64,000 bases of DNA from contig NZ_VEGH01000017.1 of NCBI RefSeq assembly GCF_007679345.1, positions 31,955 to 95,954 on the forward strand, in the 5' to 3' direction. The notes under the pieces are model-generated. The model searched no databases, had not been told where the DNA came from, and saw only the letters and a list, made by a program, of their open reading frames with translations. Position numbers and translations under genes: made by a program. Positions 16,775 to 24,811 of the stretch are shown in pieces (the first letter of the stretch is position 1; the number at the start of each line of letters is the position of its first letter). Source of the stretch: Cellulosimicrobium cellulans (lineage in GTDB: Bacteria > Actinomycetota > Actinomycetes > Actinomycetales > Cellulomonadaceae).

Positions 16775-17611
16775 ATGGCAGTCGACGAGCGTGACCGGTC
16801 CGACATCGAGGCCGTGCTCGCACACCGACACGATCAGGGGGCCGACCTGTGGACGACCCCGGACCGCCGGCTGCTCAAGGGAGCGCCGTTCTCAGCGCTC
16901 GAGAGCCCGCTGCTCCTGCTCGAGCTCGGCATGAGCCGTGACGACCCGGTGCTGCGCCAGAGCACCGACCTGGTCTTCTCCGCTTGGCAGCCGGACGGGC
17001 GGTTCACGCTCTACCCCCGCGGGGCAGTGCTGCCCTGCCAGACGGCGATCGCCGCAAGGTTCCTGTGCCGGATGGGCCATGCAGACGACTCGCGGGTGAG
17101 GACCACGCTGCGGCACCTCCTGGAGACCCAGCACCACGACGGAGGCTGGCGGTGCAACAAGTTCAGCTTCGGGCGCGGACCGGAGACCGAGAACTCCAAC
17201 CCGATGCCGACCCTGGTCACGTTGGACGCCTTCCGGCACACGGACTCGACGGCAGGGCCCGCCGTCGACCACGCCGTCGAGTCCCTGTTGAACCACTGGA
17301 CGAGCCGCGCCCCGATCGGGCCGTGCCACTACGGCATCGGCACCTTGTTCATGCAGGTGTCCTACCCGTTCCGCGACTACAACCTTTTCTACTGGGTCTA
17401 CGTGCTGTCCTTCTTCGACCGGGCACGGCGCGACCCCCGCTTCGGTGAGGCGCTCGCCGCCCTGGAGGCCAAGCTCGAGGACGGCCAGGTCGTCGTCGAA
17501 CGGGTCGTTCCCAAGCTCGCCCGGCTGGCGTTCTGCCGCAAGGGGCGAGCCAGCGAGCTGGCAACCGCTCGCTACCGCGAGATCCGAGCCAACCTCGGTC
17601 TGCGGCGGTGA
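16775..17611 (+). CDS. Terpenoid-cyclase-fold (prenyltransferase/squalene-cyclase repeat) protein
   Basis: 278-residue cytoplasmic protein with repeated alpha/alpha-barrel motifs of the terpenoid cyclase/prenyltransferase fold, for example TIAARFLCRMGH, LLETQHHDGGWRCNKFSFG and VDHAVESLLNHW. The Gly-Gly-Trp block (QHHDGGW) is the squalene-cyclase QW-type element. No DXDD cyclase motif is visible, so catalysis is unproven, and the length is about half that of a squalene-hopene cyclase. ATG 16775 is chosen over an ATG twelve codons upstream because CCGGAGGA lies 6-7 nt before it. It sits between envelope-sensor genes and an ABC-2 exporter. A lipid-binding or lipid-modifying role is inference. 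Confidence 0.72.
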   Translation: MAVDERDRSDIEAVLAHRHDQGADLWTTPDRRLLKGAPFSALESPLLLLELGMSRDDPVLRQSTDLVFSAWQPDGRFTLYPRGAVLPCQTAIAARFLCRMGHADDSRVRTTLRHLLETQHHDGGWRCNKFSFGRGPETENSNPMPTLVTLDAFRHTDSTAGPAVDHAVESLLNHWTSRAPIGPCHYGIGTLFMQVSYPFRDYNLFYWVYVLSFFDRARRDPRFGEALAALEAKLEDGQVVVERVVPKLARLAFCRKGRASELATARYREIRANLGLRR

Positions 17612-17672
17612 TGATGCTGCGCTTCGTCCCGACAACGACAACTCCCGCGTTCGCCCACAGAACGGAGCGACC

Positions 17673-18443
17673 ATGAGCACCGCCATCACGGACGGAATCA
17701 TCGACGTGTCTGGCCTGACCAAGACCTATGACGGCCACACCGTGGTCGACGCGATCAGATTCACCGTCCGCCAGGGCGAAGTCTTCGGGATCCTCGGGCC
17801 GAACGGTGCGGGCAAGACCACCACCCTGGAGATGATCGAGGCGCTGCGGCCCATCGACTCCGGCACCGTCACGATCGACGGGATCGACGTGGCAGCCGAG
17901 CCGCAGAAGATCCGGTCGATCATCGGCGTGCAGCTGCAGTCCTCGACGTTCTACGAAAAAGTCACGCTGGTCGAGCAGATGCGGATGTTCGCGTCCTTCT
18001 ACGGTGCGAAGATCGACCCGATGGACCTGCTCGGCGCCGTCGACCTGACCGAGAAGGCCAAGACCTACCCCGAGAAGCTCTCCGGCGGCCAGCGGCAGCG
18101 GTTCTCGATCGCGACCGCCCTGATCAACAGCCCACGCGTGCTGTTCCTGGACGAACCCACCACCGGCCTAGACCCTCAAGCCCGACGCCACCTGTGGGAC
18201 CTGATCGTCGACATCAAAGCCCGGGGCATCACGGTCGTGCTCACCTCCCACTACATGGAGGAGGCACAAAGGCTCTGTGACCGGCTCGCGATCATGGACG
18301 CCGGGAAGATCATCGCCCTGGACTCGCCGCCGGCGATGATTGCCGCTCTGCTCGCCCGCGGGTTCACCAAGGACACCACCGTCGAGCGCGCCGACCTCGA
18401 GGACGTGTACATCGACCTGACCGGGAAAGCGCTGAGGGACTGA
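17673..18443 (+). CDS. ABC-2 type exporter ATP-binding protein
   Basis: 256-residue ABC ATPase of the CcmA/DrrA group. Walker A GPNGAGKTTT (about 44-53), Q-loop VQLQSS, signature LSGGQRQRFSIATAL, Walker B VLFLDEPTTGLD and switch His in LTSHYMEEA are intact. A GGAG ribosome site lies just before ATG 17673. It is followed one base later by its permease. The substrate is unknown; the operon context suggests an envelope-active compound or lipid. Gene order after the terpenoid-cyclase-fold protein suggests that the two proteins act on related substrates, but this is inference. Confidence 0.93.
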   Translation: MSTAITDGIIDVSGLTKTYDGHTVVDAIRFTVRQGEVFGILGPNGAGKTTTLEMIEALRPIDSGTVTIDGIDVAAEPQKIRSIIGVQLQSSTFYEKVTLVEQMRMFASFYGAKIDPMDLLGAVDLTEKAKTYPEKLSGGQRQRFSIATALINSPRVLFLDEPTTGLDPQARRHLWDLIVDIKARGITVVLTSHYMEEAQRLCDRLAIMDAGKIIALDSPPAMIAALLARGFTKDTTVERADLEDVYIDLTGKALRD

Positions 18444-18444
18444 C

Positions 18445-19542
18445 ATGACCGCGATCGTCACCTTCGCGCGCACCCAGCTCCGCGCCTTCTCCCGCGACCC
18501 GGTCGCGATGTTCTTCACGGTCCTGTTGCCGCTGGTGTTCCTCGCCGTGTTCGGCACGATCTTCGGGGACACCAGCACGAACTTCCGTGTCGCGGTCATC
18601 GACAGCTCGGGATCAGAGTTCACGACAGCCTTCGTGGATCGAGCCGAGGACGACGGGCTGTTCCAGGTCGTCGACGTCGACTCCCTGGACGAGGCCAAGG
18701 AGCAGATGGGCCGCGGGCAGATCGACAGCATCGTCGAGCTGCCCGAGGGCTTCGGACAGGTCGGGCCCGTCGGAGACGCCCAGCTGCCGACCGGACAGAT
18801 GACCGTCTACTACGAGGAATCATCCCCGCAGTCCGGGCAGACCGTCGCCGCGGTCATGCAGAGCATGCTCGACGCGATCAACCGGGAGATGACCGGGTTC
18901 GTCGACCCGCTGACCGTCGAGCAGCAACCCACCAGCACCGCGGGTCTGTCGCAGTTCGACTACACCTTCGCCGGCATGGTCGCCTTCTCGATGCTCTCGC
19001 TCGGGCTGTTCGGGCTGGCGAACATCATGCCGGCGGTCAAGCGCCAGGGTGTCCTGCGGCGCATCCGGTCCACCCCGTTCCAGGCGCCCTCGCTCTTGCT
19101 CGGGACGGCGCTGCAGTATCTGGTGATCGGCTTGATCTCCCTGACGGTGATGATGATCGCGGGCCTGACCATCTTCAGCTTCGACATGCGCGGTAGCTGG
19201 CTGACGCTTCTCGCCTTCGCGGTCCCCAGCCTGCTGATGATGATCGGCTTCGGGCTGCTCGTCGGCGCCTGGGCCAAGAACGAGAACCAGGCCGCGCCGT
19301 TGTCCAACCTGATCGCGCTGCCGCTGATGTTCCTGTCCGGGATCTTCTTCCCGCGGTTCCTGATGCCCGGCTGGCTCCAGGACGCGACCGCGTGGCTGCC
19401 GCTGACCCCGGTCGCAGACGGCATCCGGTTCATCACCACCGAGGGCGCGAGCCTGATGACTGTGGCGCCCCAGCTCGCCGTGGTCCTGGGCTGGACCGTA
19501 CTGGTGTATCTGCTGGCGTTCCGGCTGTTCCGATGGGAGTGA
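18445..19542 (+). CDS. ABC-2 type permease
   Basis: 365-residue exporter membrane subunit. One helix (about 20-42) is followed by an external domain of roughly 130 residues containing DSSGSEFTTAF, then five helices (about 173-360) including LPLMFLSGIFFPRFLMP, the typical ABC-2 re-entrant region. It starts one base after the ATPase stop and is certainly its partner. The architecture matches YhgE/DrrB-like ABC2_membrane_3 exporters. A drug- or lipid-export role is expected from the family; no specificity can be read from sequence. Confidence 0.92.
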   Translation: MTAIVTFARTQLRAFSRDPVAMFFTVLLPLVFLAVFGTIFGDTSTNFRVAVIDSSGSEFTTAFVDRAEDDGLFQVVDVDSLDEAKEQMGRGQIDSIVELPEGFGQVGPVGDAQLPTGQMTVYYEESSPQSGQTVAAVMQSMLDAINREMTGFVDPLTVEQQPTSTAGLSQFDYTFAGMVAFSMLSLGLFGLANIMPAVKRQGVLRRIRSTPFQAPSLLLGTALQYLVIGLISLTVMMIAGLTIFSFDMRGSWLTLLAFAVPSLLMMIGFGLLVGAWAKNENQAAPLSNLIALPLMFLSGIFFPRFLMPGWLQDATAWLPLTPVADGIRFITTEGASLMTVAPQLAVVLGWTVLVYLLAFRLFRWE

Positions 19543-19587
19543 GCCGATGGCCCACCAACAGCACAAACCCGACCGAAGGGTCCGACG

Positions 19588-20076
19588 ATGATCTGCAGCG
19601 CTGCCGCACTCCAAGCGCCCGCCCCGAGCGACCCGATCTTGGTGCGGCGGGTGAAGACCGCGATGCTGTGGACGGACGTGGGCTTCCTCGGTTACTGGAT
19701 CGCGACAGCCGCGGGGTTCCTGTCGGTGGGAGGCGGGCGGTTCATGAGCGACTGGAACTGGTCCTTCCTCGGCATGGACCTCACGGCGATCGGGACCGGG
19801 CTGCTCAGTCTCGTCCTCGCGCGAACCGGCCACCCGGCAGCACGCACGCTCATGGTCATCTCCCTCACCCTGACCTCGGCAGCGGGTCTCATGGCGGTCA
19901 ACTTCTGGATCCTGCGCGGCGACTTCGACCTCGCCTGGTGGCTGCCGAACCTGTGGCTGCTGCTGTTTCCCGTTGTGGCGCTGGTCGCGCTGTCGCGCGG
20001 CGGGCACCTGATCTCATCGCCGCCGGGCACGAGCCCACACCCCTCGAGCACGAGCCGACCCACGACTCGGGACTGA
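19588..20076 (+). CDS. Four-helix membrane protein, DUF5360/YvaD-like
   Basis: 162-residue membrane protein with four hydrophobic segments (about 27-47, 58-78, 85-105 and 112-135) and a disordered proline/serine tail. The first helix region MLWTDVGFLGYWIATAA and the arrangement before SMR transporter genes recall Bacillus YvaD, which is encoded beside the SMR protein YvaE; that comparison is from memory of the family and gene order. It starts 45 nt after the ABC permease and ends 9 nt before the first SMR gene. Role unknown. Confidence 0.6.
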   Translation: MICSAAALQAPAPSDPILVRRVKTAMLWTDVGFLGYWIATAAGFLSVGGGRFMSDWNWSFLGMDLTAIGTGLLSLVLARTGHPAARTLMVISLTLTSAAGLMAVNFWILRGDFDLAWWLPNLWLLLFPVVALVALSRGGHLISSPPGTSPHPSSTSRPTTRD

Positions 20077-20085
20077 GCAGCTCAG

Positions 20086-20430
20086 ATGCACAAATGGCTG
20101 GCATTGCTGGGCGCGATCACCACAGAGGTCGCGGGCTCGCTGTCGATGCGCGCCGCCGTCGACCAACCATGCATGTACGTCCTGGTCCTGCCGATGTACT
20201 GCGCTGCCTTCCTGTGCCTCGCCCGCGCACTGCACGCAGGCTTGGCGCTCGGTGTCGCCTACGGGATCTGGTCGGCAGCAGGCGTGGCCCTCACCGCCGT
20301 GTTCGCCTCAGCGCTGTTCGGCGAGCAGCTGACACCGATCATGGCCATCGGTATCACCCTGGTCGTAGCGGGGGTGCTCCTGGTCGAGGTCGGCTCCCGC
20401 CCCGCGCGCAAGCAAGTGGCCCAGGCGTGA
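20086..20430 (+). CDS. SMR-family small multidrug transporter, subunit 1
   Basis: 114-residue, four-helix small multidrug resistance protein of the EmrE/SugE superfamily. The membrane-embedded essential Glu is in ITTEVAGSLSMR (Glu14). Helix 3 contains ALGVAYGIWSAAGVALT, and the last helix ends LVVAGVLLVEVG. A short charged tail follows. It overlaps the second SMR gene by GTGA, the arrangement of heterodimeric pairs such as EbrAB. It exports cationic compounds by proton antiport if typical. Confidence 0.88.
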   Translation: MHKWLALLGAITTEVAGSLSMRAAVDQPCMYVLVLPMYCAAFLCLARALHAGLALGVAYGIWSAAGVALTAVFASALFGEQLTPIMAIGITLVVAGVLLVEVGSRPARKQVAQA

Positions 20431-20750
20431 ACGCGTGGATCGCTCTCGCCGGGGCCATCGTCTTCGAGGTCCTGGCCACCATCGCCCTGCGGATCGCCGT
20501 GACGAGCTCCAAAGCCTGGTACTTCGCGGTAGCCGTTGGCTATCTGGCAGCGTTCGTCGCGCTGGCCGTGACACTGCAACTCGGGCTCCAGCTCGGCGTG
20601 GCCTACGGCGTCTGGGCCGCGTGCGGCGTTGGTCTGACCGCCGTGGCCGGCCGGATGCTCTTTCGAGAACGGCTCTCACGGCTGACGGCCCTCGGCATCG
20701 TCCTGACCGTGCTCGGCGTGCTTCTCATCGAGAGCGGAGCTCCGGTCTAG
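20427..20750 (+). CDS. SMR-family small multidrug transporter, subunit 2
   Basis: 107-residue second SMR protein starting at GTG 20427, which overlaps the stop of the first. The essential Glu is in IVFEVLATIALR (about residue 13), and helix 3 has QLGVAYGVWAACGVGLTAV. It lacks the C-terminal charged tail of its partner, so the two differ in loop and tail charge as expected for dual-topology heterodimers. Last gene before the PBP, which has its own promoter-like element. Confidence 0.87.
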   Translation: MNAWIALAGAIVFEVLATIALRIAVTSSKAWYFAVAVGYLAAFVALAVTLQLGLQLGVAYGVWAACGVGLTAVAGRMLFRERLSRLTALGIVLTVLGVLLIESGAPV

Positions 20751-20848
20751 CGGCGCCCGACCTGGCGGGTCATCGCGGTGCAGGACGACCGCAGATCACG
20801 CCACCTACTCAGTCCTTGCGGGGCCAGCACCTAACGATCGGCCGTTCG

Positions 20849-20854
20849 TAGCGT
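20849..20854 (+). promoter_or_regulatory. -10 element, probable leaderless promoter of PBP gene
   Basis: TAGCGT is followed by 6 nt and then the PBP start codon, the same geometry as before the genes at 2578 and 5140 on the other strand. It suggests that the PBP can be transcribed without a leader and independently of the preceding operon. CTAACG about 14-19 nt upstream may be the -35 region, but it does not match a consensus. Confidence 0.5.
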
Positions 20855-20860
20855 GCTGGC

Positions 20861-23266
20861 ATGCTGCGGACAAGTGTGCCCCGACGCCAGTTGACCCTCG
20901 TCCAGGTACTGGCTCTGCTCCTCGCTTTCGTCCTCACCGCCGGTGTGGGTGGTCTGCTGACCGCTGGCCTCGTGCTGCCGGCGGTGGCTGCCGCGAACGC
21001 CGCGGTCGACCTCAGCGTCGAGGCGTTCGAGGACCTGCCCTCGGAGCTGGAGGCGCGACCGTTGTCGGAGAAGTCGTTCATGCTCGCCGCTGACGGCACC
21101 CTGCTCGCCACCTTCTTCGCCGAGAACCGCGAGGTCGTCGCGCTCACCGACGTGGCAACGGTGCTGCAGGACGCCGTGGTCGCCACCGAAGACCGCCGGT
21201 TCTACCAGCATGGTGGCATCGACCCGGCCGGGATGGTGCGCGCCCTGGTGCAGAACTCGCTGAACGACTCCACGCAGGGCGCCTCCACGCTCACCCAGCA
21301 GTATGTGAAGAACGCCCTGATCGAGTCCGCGGTCCGCGACGGTGACCTTGAAGCCGCGAACGCCGCCCGCGAGGCCGACGGCGCCGAGGGTTACGCCCGC
21401 AAGCTGCGCGAGGCGAAGCTCGCGATCGCCCTGGAGAAGGAGCTGACCAAGGACCAGATCCTGGAGGGCTACCTCAACATCGCGCAGTTCGGGGTGGCGA
21501 CCTACGGGGTGCAGTCGGCTGCGCAGCGGTACTTCAGCAAGCCCGCGTCCGACCTGACCTACCTCGAGGCCGCGACCATCGCCGGGATCACCCAGAGCCC
21601 GACCGCGTTCGACCCGGTGAAGCACCCCGAGAAGTCCCAGGGGCGTCGCGACATCGTGCTCGGGAACATGCTGCGAGAAGCCTTCATCACCCAGGAGGAG
21701 CACGACTCAGGCGTCGCCACCCCTCTGCCGGACACACTGCACGTCAGCGAGGCCCGCAGCGGCTGCATGGCCGCCGCCGACGTGATCCAAGGGTCGGGCT
21801 TCTTCTGCGACTACGTCACCCGGGTCATCCGCAACGACCCCGCGTTCGGCGAGACCCCCCAAGAACGCGAAGACCGGCTCTACCGCGGTGGTCTGACCAT
21901 CACCACCACCCTGGACCCGCGACTGCAGACCCACGCCGACAGCGAGGTCAAGAACGGCGTCCCCGTGGACGACCGCACCGGGGTCGGATCCGCGATCACC
22001 GTCGTCGAGCCTGGAACCGGCTACATCAAAGCCATGGCCCAGAACCGCCACTACAACAACACCGCTGACGCGTCCGGGCGGGAGGTCTCGGTCAACTACA
22101 ACACTTCCTTCTCCTACGGAGGATCGGGTGGGTTCGCGCCCGGGTCGACGTACAAGCCGTTCACCCTGCTCGAGTGGCTCAAGCAGGGCCACAACCTCAG
22201 CGAGCAGGTCAACGGCACCGCGCGGACGCTGGACACCAACCAGTTCACCGCCTGCGGGGCGCGCCTGGGCAGCTCCACCTGGCCGGTGCGCAACGCCGAG
22301 GGTGGCAGCGGGTCGATGACGATCATGGATGCCACGCGGCAGTCGGTGAACCTCGCCTACCTGTCCATGGCGATGCAGCTCGACCTGTGCTCGATTGCCG
22401 AAGGTGCCGCTGAGCTCGGGCTCGTGCAAGCCCCCCACGGGGTCGAGGGCGAGCCCATGAACGCCTATCCCTCCAGCGTGCTCGGGTCGGACTCCACCAG
22501 CCCTCTGGCCGTGGCCGGGGCCTACGCCGCGTTCGCGTCCGGCGGCACGTACTGCCGGCCCGTAGCCATCACCAACGTCAAGGACCCCGACGGAACCGAC
22601 CTGCCGATCCCCGAGGCCGGCTGCACCCAGGCGATCCAGCCCGAGATCGCCAACGCGGTCAACCACGCGCTGAGCAACGTCTGGAACGGCACCGGCAAGG
22701 CGATAGGGGCCCCGTCCGGCTACACCGCCTCGGGCAAGACCGGCACGACCTCCGAGAACGAGCAGACCTGGTTCGTCGGCTACACCCCGCGCCTGGCCAC
22801 GGCCGTGTGGGTCGGGTACGCCGACTCCTTCACCCCGATGCAGCGCACCACGATCAACGGGCGCTACTACCGCAACGTGTTCGGAGCAACCATCGCTGGA
22901 CCGACCTGGAAGCGGTTCATGGACCAAGCCCTTGCCGACGGTGAGCCCAACCCGGGATTCGCACCGCCGGACAGCACCAGCATCCACGGCCGCATGATCC
23001 CCGTGCCCTCCGTCATCGGCATGGACCAGGCGAGCGCCCGCGCGCAGCTCGAGAGCGCGGGGTTCACGGTTCTCGTCGCCGGGAGTGTTCCGTCCTCGGT
23101 GCGTGCTGGCTCAGTCGCCAGTCAGAGCCCCAGCAGGAGCGCACTGCCCGGCGCCACCATCACGCTGACCCTGTCCGACGGAGCGCCACGGTCCCAGCAG
23201 GGAGACACGGACCAAGCAACGCTGCCCGATCAAGACCTGGACGGCGAGGGGCACACCGGCGGCTGA
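20861..23266 (+). CDS. Class A penicillin-binding protein with C-terminal PASTA domain
   Basis: 801-residue bifunctional peptidoglycan synthase at the outer face of the membrane. After one transmembrane anchor (about 17-43) comes the GT51 glycosyltransferase domain (about 75-260) with ATEDRRFYQHGG (catalytic Glu near 110) and QGASTLTQQYVKN. The transpeptidase domain (about 340-690) has GSTYKPF (Ser429), SVN (about 494-496) and KTGT (about 625). One PASTA domain (about 710-775; VPSVIGMDQASARAQLESAG) precedes an acidic tail. It is probably an accessory enzyme used when the regular ones are inhibited, given the VanX/VanY neighbours and adjacent sensor kinases. Resistance itself is not shown. Confidence 0.93.
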   Translation: MLRTSVPRRQLTLVQVLALLLAFVLTAGVGGLLTAGLVLPAVAAANAAVDLSVEAFEDLPSELEARPLSEKSFMLAADGTLLATFFAENREVVALTDVATVLQDAVVATEDRRFYQHGGIDPAGMVRALVQNSLNDSTQGASTLTQQYVKNALIESAVRDGDLEAANAAREADGAEGYARKLREAKLAIALEKELTKDQILEGYLNIAQFGVATYGVQSAAQRYFSKPASDLTYLEAATIAGITQSPTAFDPVKHPEKSQGRRDIVLGNMLREAFITQEEHDSGVATPLPDTLHVSEARSGCMAAADVIQGSGFFCDYVTRVIRNDPAFGETPQEREDRLYRGGLTITTTLDPRLQTHADSEVKNGVPVDDRTGVGSAITVVEPGTGYIKAMAQNRHYNNTADASGREVSVNYNTSFSYGGSGGFAPGSTYKPFTLLEWLKQGHNLSEQVNGTARTLDTNQFTACGARLGSSTWPVRNAEGGSGSMTIMDATRQSVNLAYLSMAMQLDLCSIAEGAAELGLVQAPHGVEGEPMNAYPSSVLGSDSTSPLAVAGAYAAFASGGTYCRPVAITNVKDPDGTDLPIPEAGCTQAIQPEIANAVNHALSNVWNGTGKAIGAPSGYTASGKTGTTSENEQTWFVGYTPRLATAVWVGYADSFTPMQRTTINGRYYRNVFGATIAGPTWKRFMDQALADGEPNPGFAPPDSTSIHGRMIPVPSVIGMDQASARAQLESAGFTVLVAGSVPSSVRAGSVASQSPSRSALPGATITLTLSDGAPRSQQGDTDQATLPDQDLDGEGHTGG

Positions 23267-23416
23267 CGACGGCTCGCGGGGCCAGCGCCGATCTGCGTCA
23301 CGCGTGCTGGCGGCATCGCGGCGCCCGACCCGCTCGAGCCACGGATCGCATCGGCGGCCGACATGACAGCCCGGCGCGTCGGTGACCACCCACATCCGCA
23401 ACCGGAAGGACCACTC

Positions 23417-24121
23417 GTGGATCAGCAGGATCTGCACGAGACGTTCCTCGACCTGAGCACTGCCCACGTCGCAGACGCGATCGTGCGACTCGGAAGCCGA
23501 GTGCGCCAAGCACCGCCCACCGTGCGGCCTCTGCGGCGGGACGCTCGCGTTCTGGGACGAGCCCGCCCCGTCCGGCACGCCGGGAGCGTCGACGTGCTGC
23601 TAGAGGCCATCGAGCACGCTGCAACCGGCGACGTCCTCGTGATCGACAACCGCGGGCGACGGGACGAGGCGTGCGTCGGTGACCTGCTCGCACTCGAGGC
23701 TCGGCACGCCGGGCTCGCCGGCATCGTGATCTGGGGCCTGCATCGCGACACCCGCGAGCTGCGCGCCATCGCACTACCGCTCTACAGCGAAGGCGCTGTG
23801 CCGGCAGGACCGGCCCGCCTAGGAGCTCAGCCTGCCGTTGCGACCGCCGTCGCCCAGATCGGAGAAGCGGTGGTCACCTCCGAGGACGTCGTCTTCGGTG
23901 ACGACGACGGCGTGCTGTTCCTTCCTCTGGGCCACTGGCGAGAGATCGCGGACGCGGCGCGGGCGATCCGTGACACCGAACGAGCCCAAGCGCTGCGGAT
24001 GAACGCGGGAGTCACCCTGCGCGACCAGACGCGATTCGCTGAGTTCCTCGTCGCCCGCGCACGCCAGGGAACGACGTTCCGTGAGCACCTCCGCAACGTC
24101 GGGGGAGCGATCGAGCAATGA
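23417..24121 (+). CDS. RraA-family protein
   Basis: 234-residue cytoplasmic protein of the RraA / HMG-CHA aldolase superfamily. Core segments include STAHVADAIVRLG (about 13-25), GDVLVIDNRGRRDEACVGDLL (around 74-94; the D-x20-R-D aldolase signature is only loosely matched) and GIVIWGLHRDTRELRA. GTG 23417 is preferred over an upstream ATG because AAGGA lies 6 nt before it and the family normally starts near the DLSTAHVADA block. Members act as aldolases or as RNase E inhibitors; which applies cannot be told here. It closes the long plus-strand set. Confidence 0.75.
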   Translation: MDQQDLHETFLDLSTAHVADAIVRLGSRVRQAPPTVRPLRRDARVLGRARPVRHAGSVDVLLEAIEHAATGDVLVIDNRGRRDEACVGDLLALEARHAGLAGIVIWGLHRDTRELRAIALPLYSEGAVPAGPARLGAQPAVATAVAQIGEAVVTSEDVVFGDDDGVLFLPLGHWREIADAARAIRDTERAQALRMNAGVTLRDQTRFAEFLVARARQGTTFREHLRNVGGAIEQ

Positions 24122-24214
24122 TGACCAGGAGAAGGCGGAGTTGCCGGGTCGTGCCGGGGGCGGCGAGCGAGACGACTCTGCCTCGCGCGGGCTCGTGTCT
24201 CGCCGCCCGAGTCC

Positions 24215-24230
24215 TAACCCGGGGCTAACC
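24215..24230 (+). promoter_or_regulatory. Second TAACC-N6-TAACC direct repeat
   Basis: Half-sites at 24215 and 24226 repeat the 11-bp spacing seen at 13571-13586. The site is 58 nt before the VOC-fold gene at 24289, almost the same distance as in front of the regulator gene. This makes the VOC-fold gene a candidate regulon member of the OmpR-type regulator encoded at 13640. Confidence 0.55.
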
Positions 24231-24288
24231 GCCCGGGTCTAGAAAAGAACGGTCACGACAGACCACCACCCAGCGAGGGAAATCGACG

Positions 24289-24687
24289 ATGATCACGCCC
24301 TACCTGACCTTCAACGGCCAATGCGAAGAGGCGTTCGAGCTGTACCAGCGGGCGTTCGACGCACCCGCGGCGGAGATCGCTCGCTACGGCGACGCAGTCC
24401 AGCCGCAGCAAGCCAGAGTCATGCACGCCTACCTCCAGCTGACCGAAACGGGCGCTATCACGGGGGCCGACACCAGCCAGCCGATCCCATCGGGGTCCGC
24501 GGTGAGCCTCCACGCGCACTGTTCCACCTTCGAGTCCGCTCGCACAGCCCTGTCGGTCTTGAGCGAAGGGAGCGCGAACGCGACCCAGCTGGTGCTCAAC
24601 CCGCCCCCGCACGACGACGGAGTCAGCGCGATGGTCACCGATCGGTTCGGGATCACGTGGGTCCTGTCCGCCCCGTGCCGGACCTGA
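24289..24687 (+). CDS. VOC-fold (PhnB/glyoxalase-like) protein
   Basis: 132-residue cytoplasmic protein of the vicinal-oxygen-chelate superfamily, PhnB-like group. It begins ITPYLTFNGQCEEAFELYQRAF, the typical first beta-alpha unit, and ends MVTDRFGITWVLS, the conserved closing strand with an acidic metal-ligand region. Members include isomerases, glyoxalases, dioxygenases and drug-binding resistance proteins; activity here is unknown. GCGAGGGAAA before the ATG is the ribosome site. The upstream TAACC direct repeat links it to the two-component system at 13.6 kb, consistent with an induced protective role. Confidence 0.8.
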   Translation: MITPYLTFNGQCEEAFELYQRAFDAPAAEIARYGDAVQPQQARVMHAYLQLTETGAITGADTSQPIPSGSAVSLHAHCSTFESARTALSVLSEGSANATQLVLNPPPHDDGVSAMVTDRFGITWVLSAPCRT

Positions 24688-24811
24688 GCCTCAGCCCAGA
24701 GCCAAGTGGCCGGCCGCTTCGATCGCCCGCCGCGCCTGAGTTGCCCCCCGTCGGCCCAGGCCCGGACCCAGCCGCGCAGGAACGGCCGCAGCAAGCTCGA
24801 GGAGTACCTAG

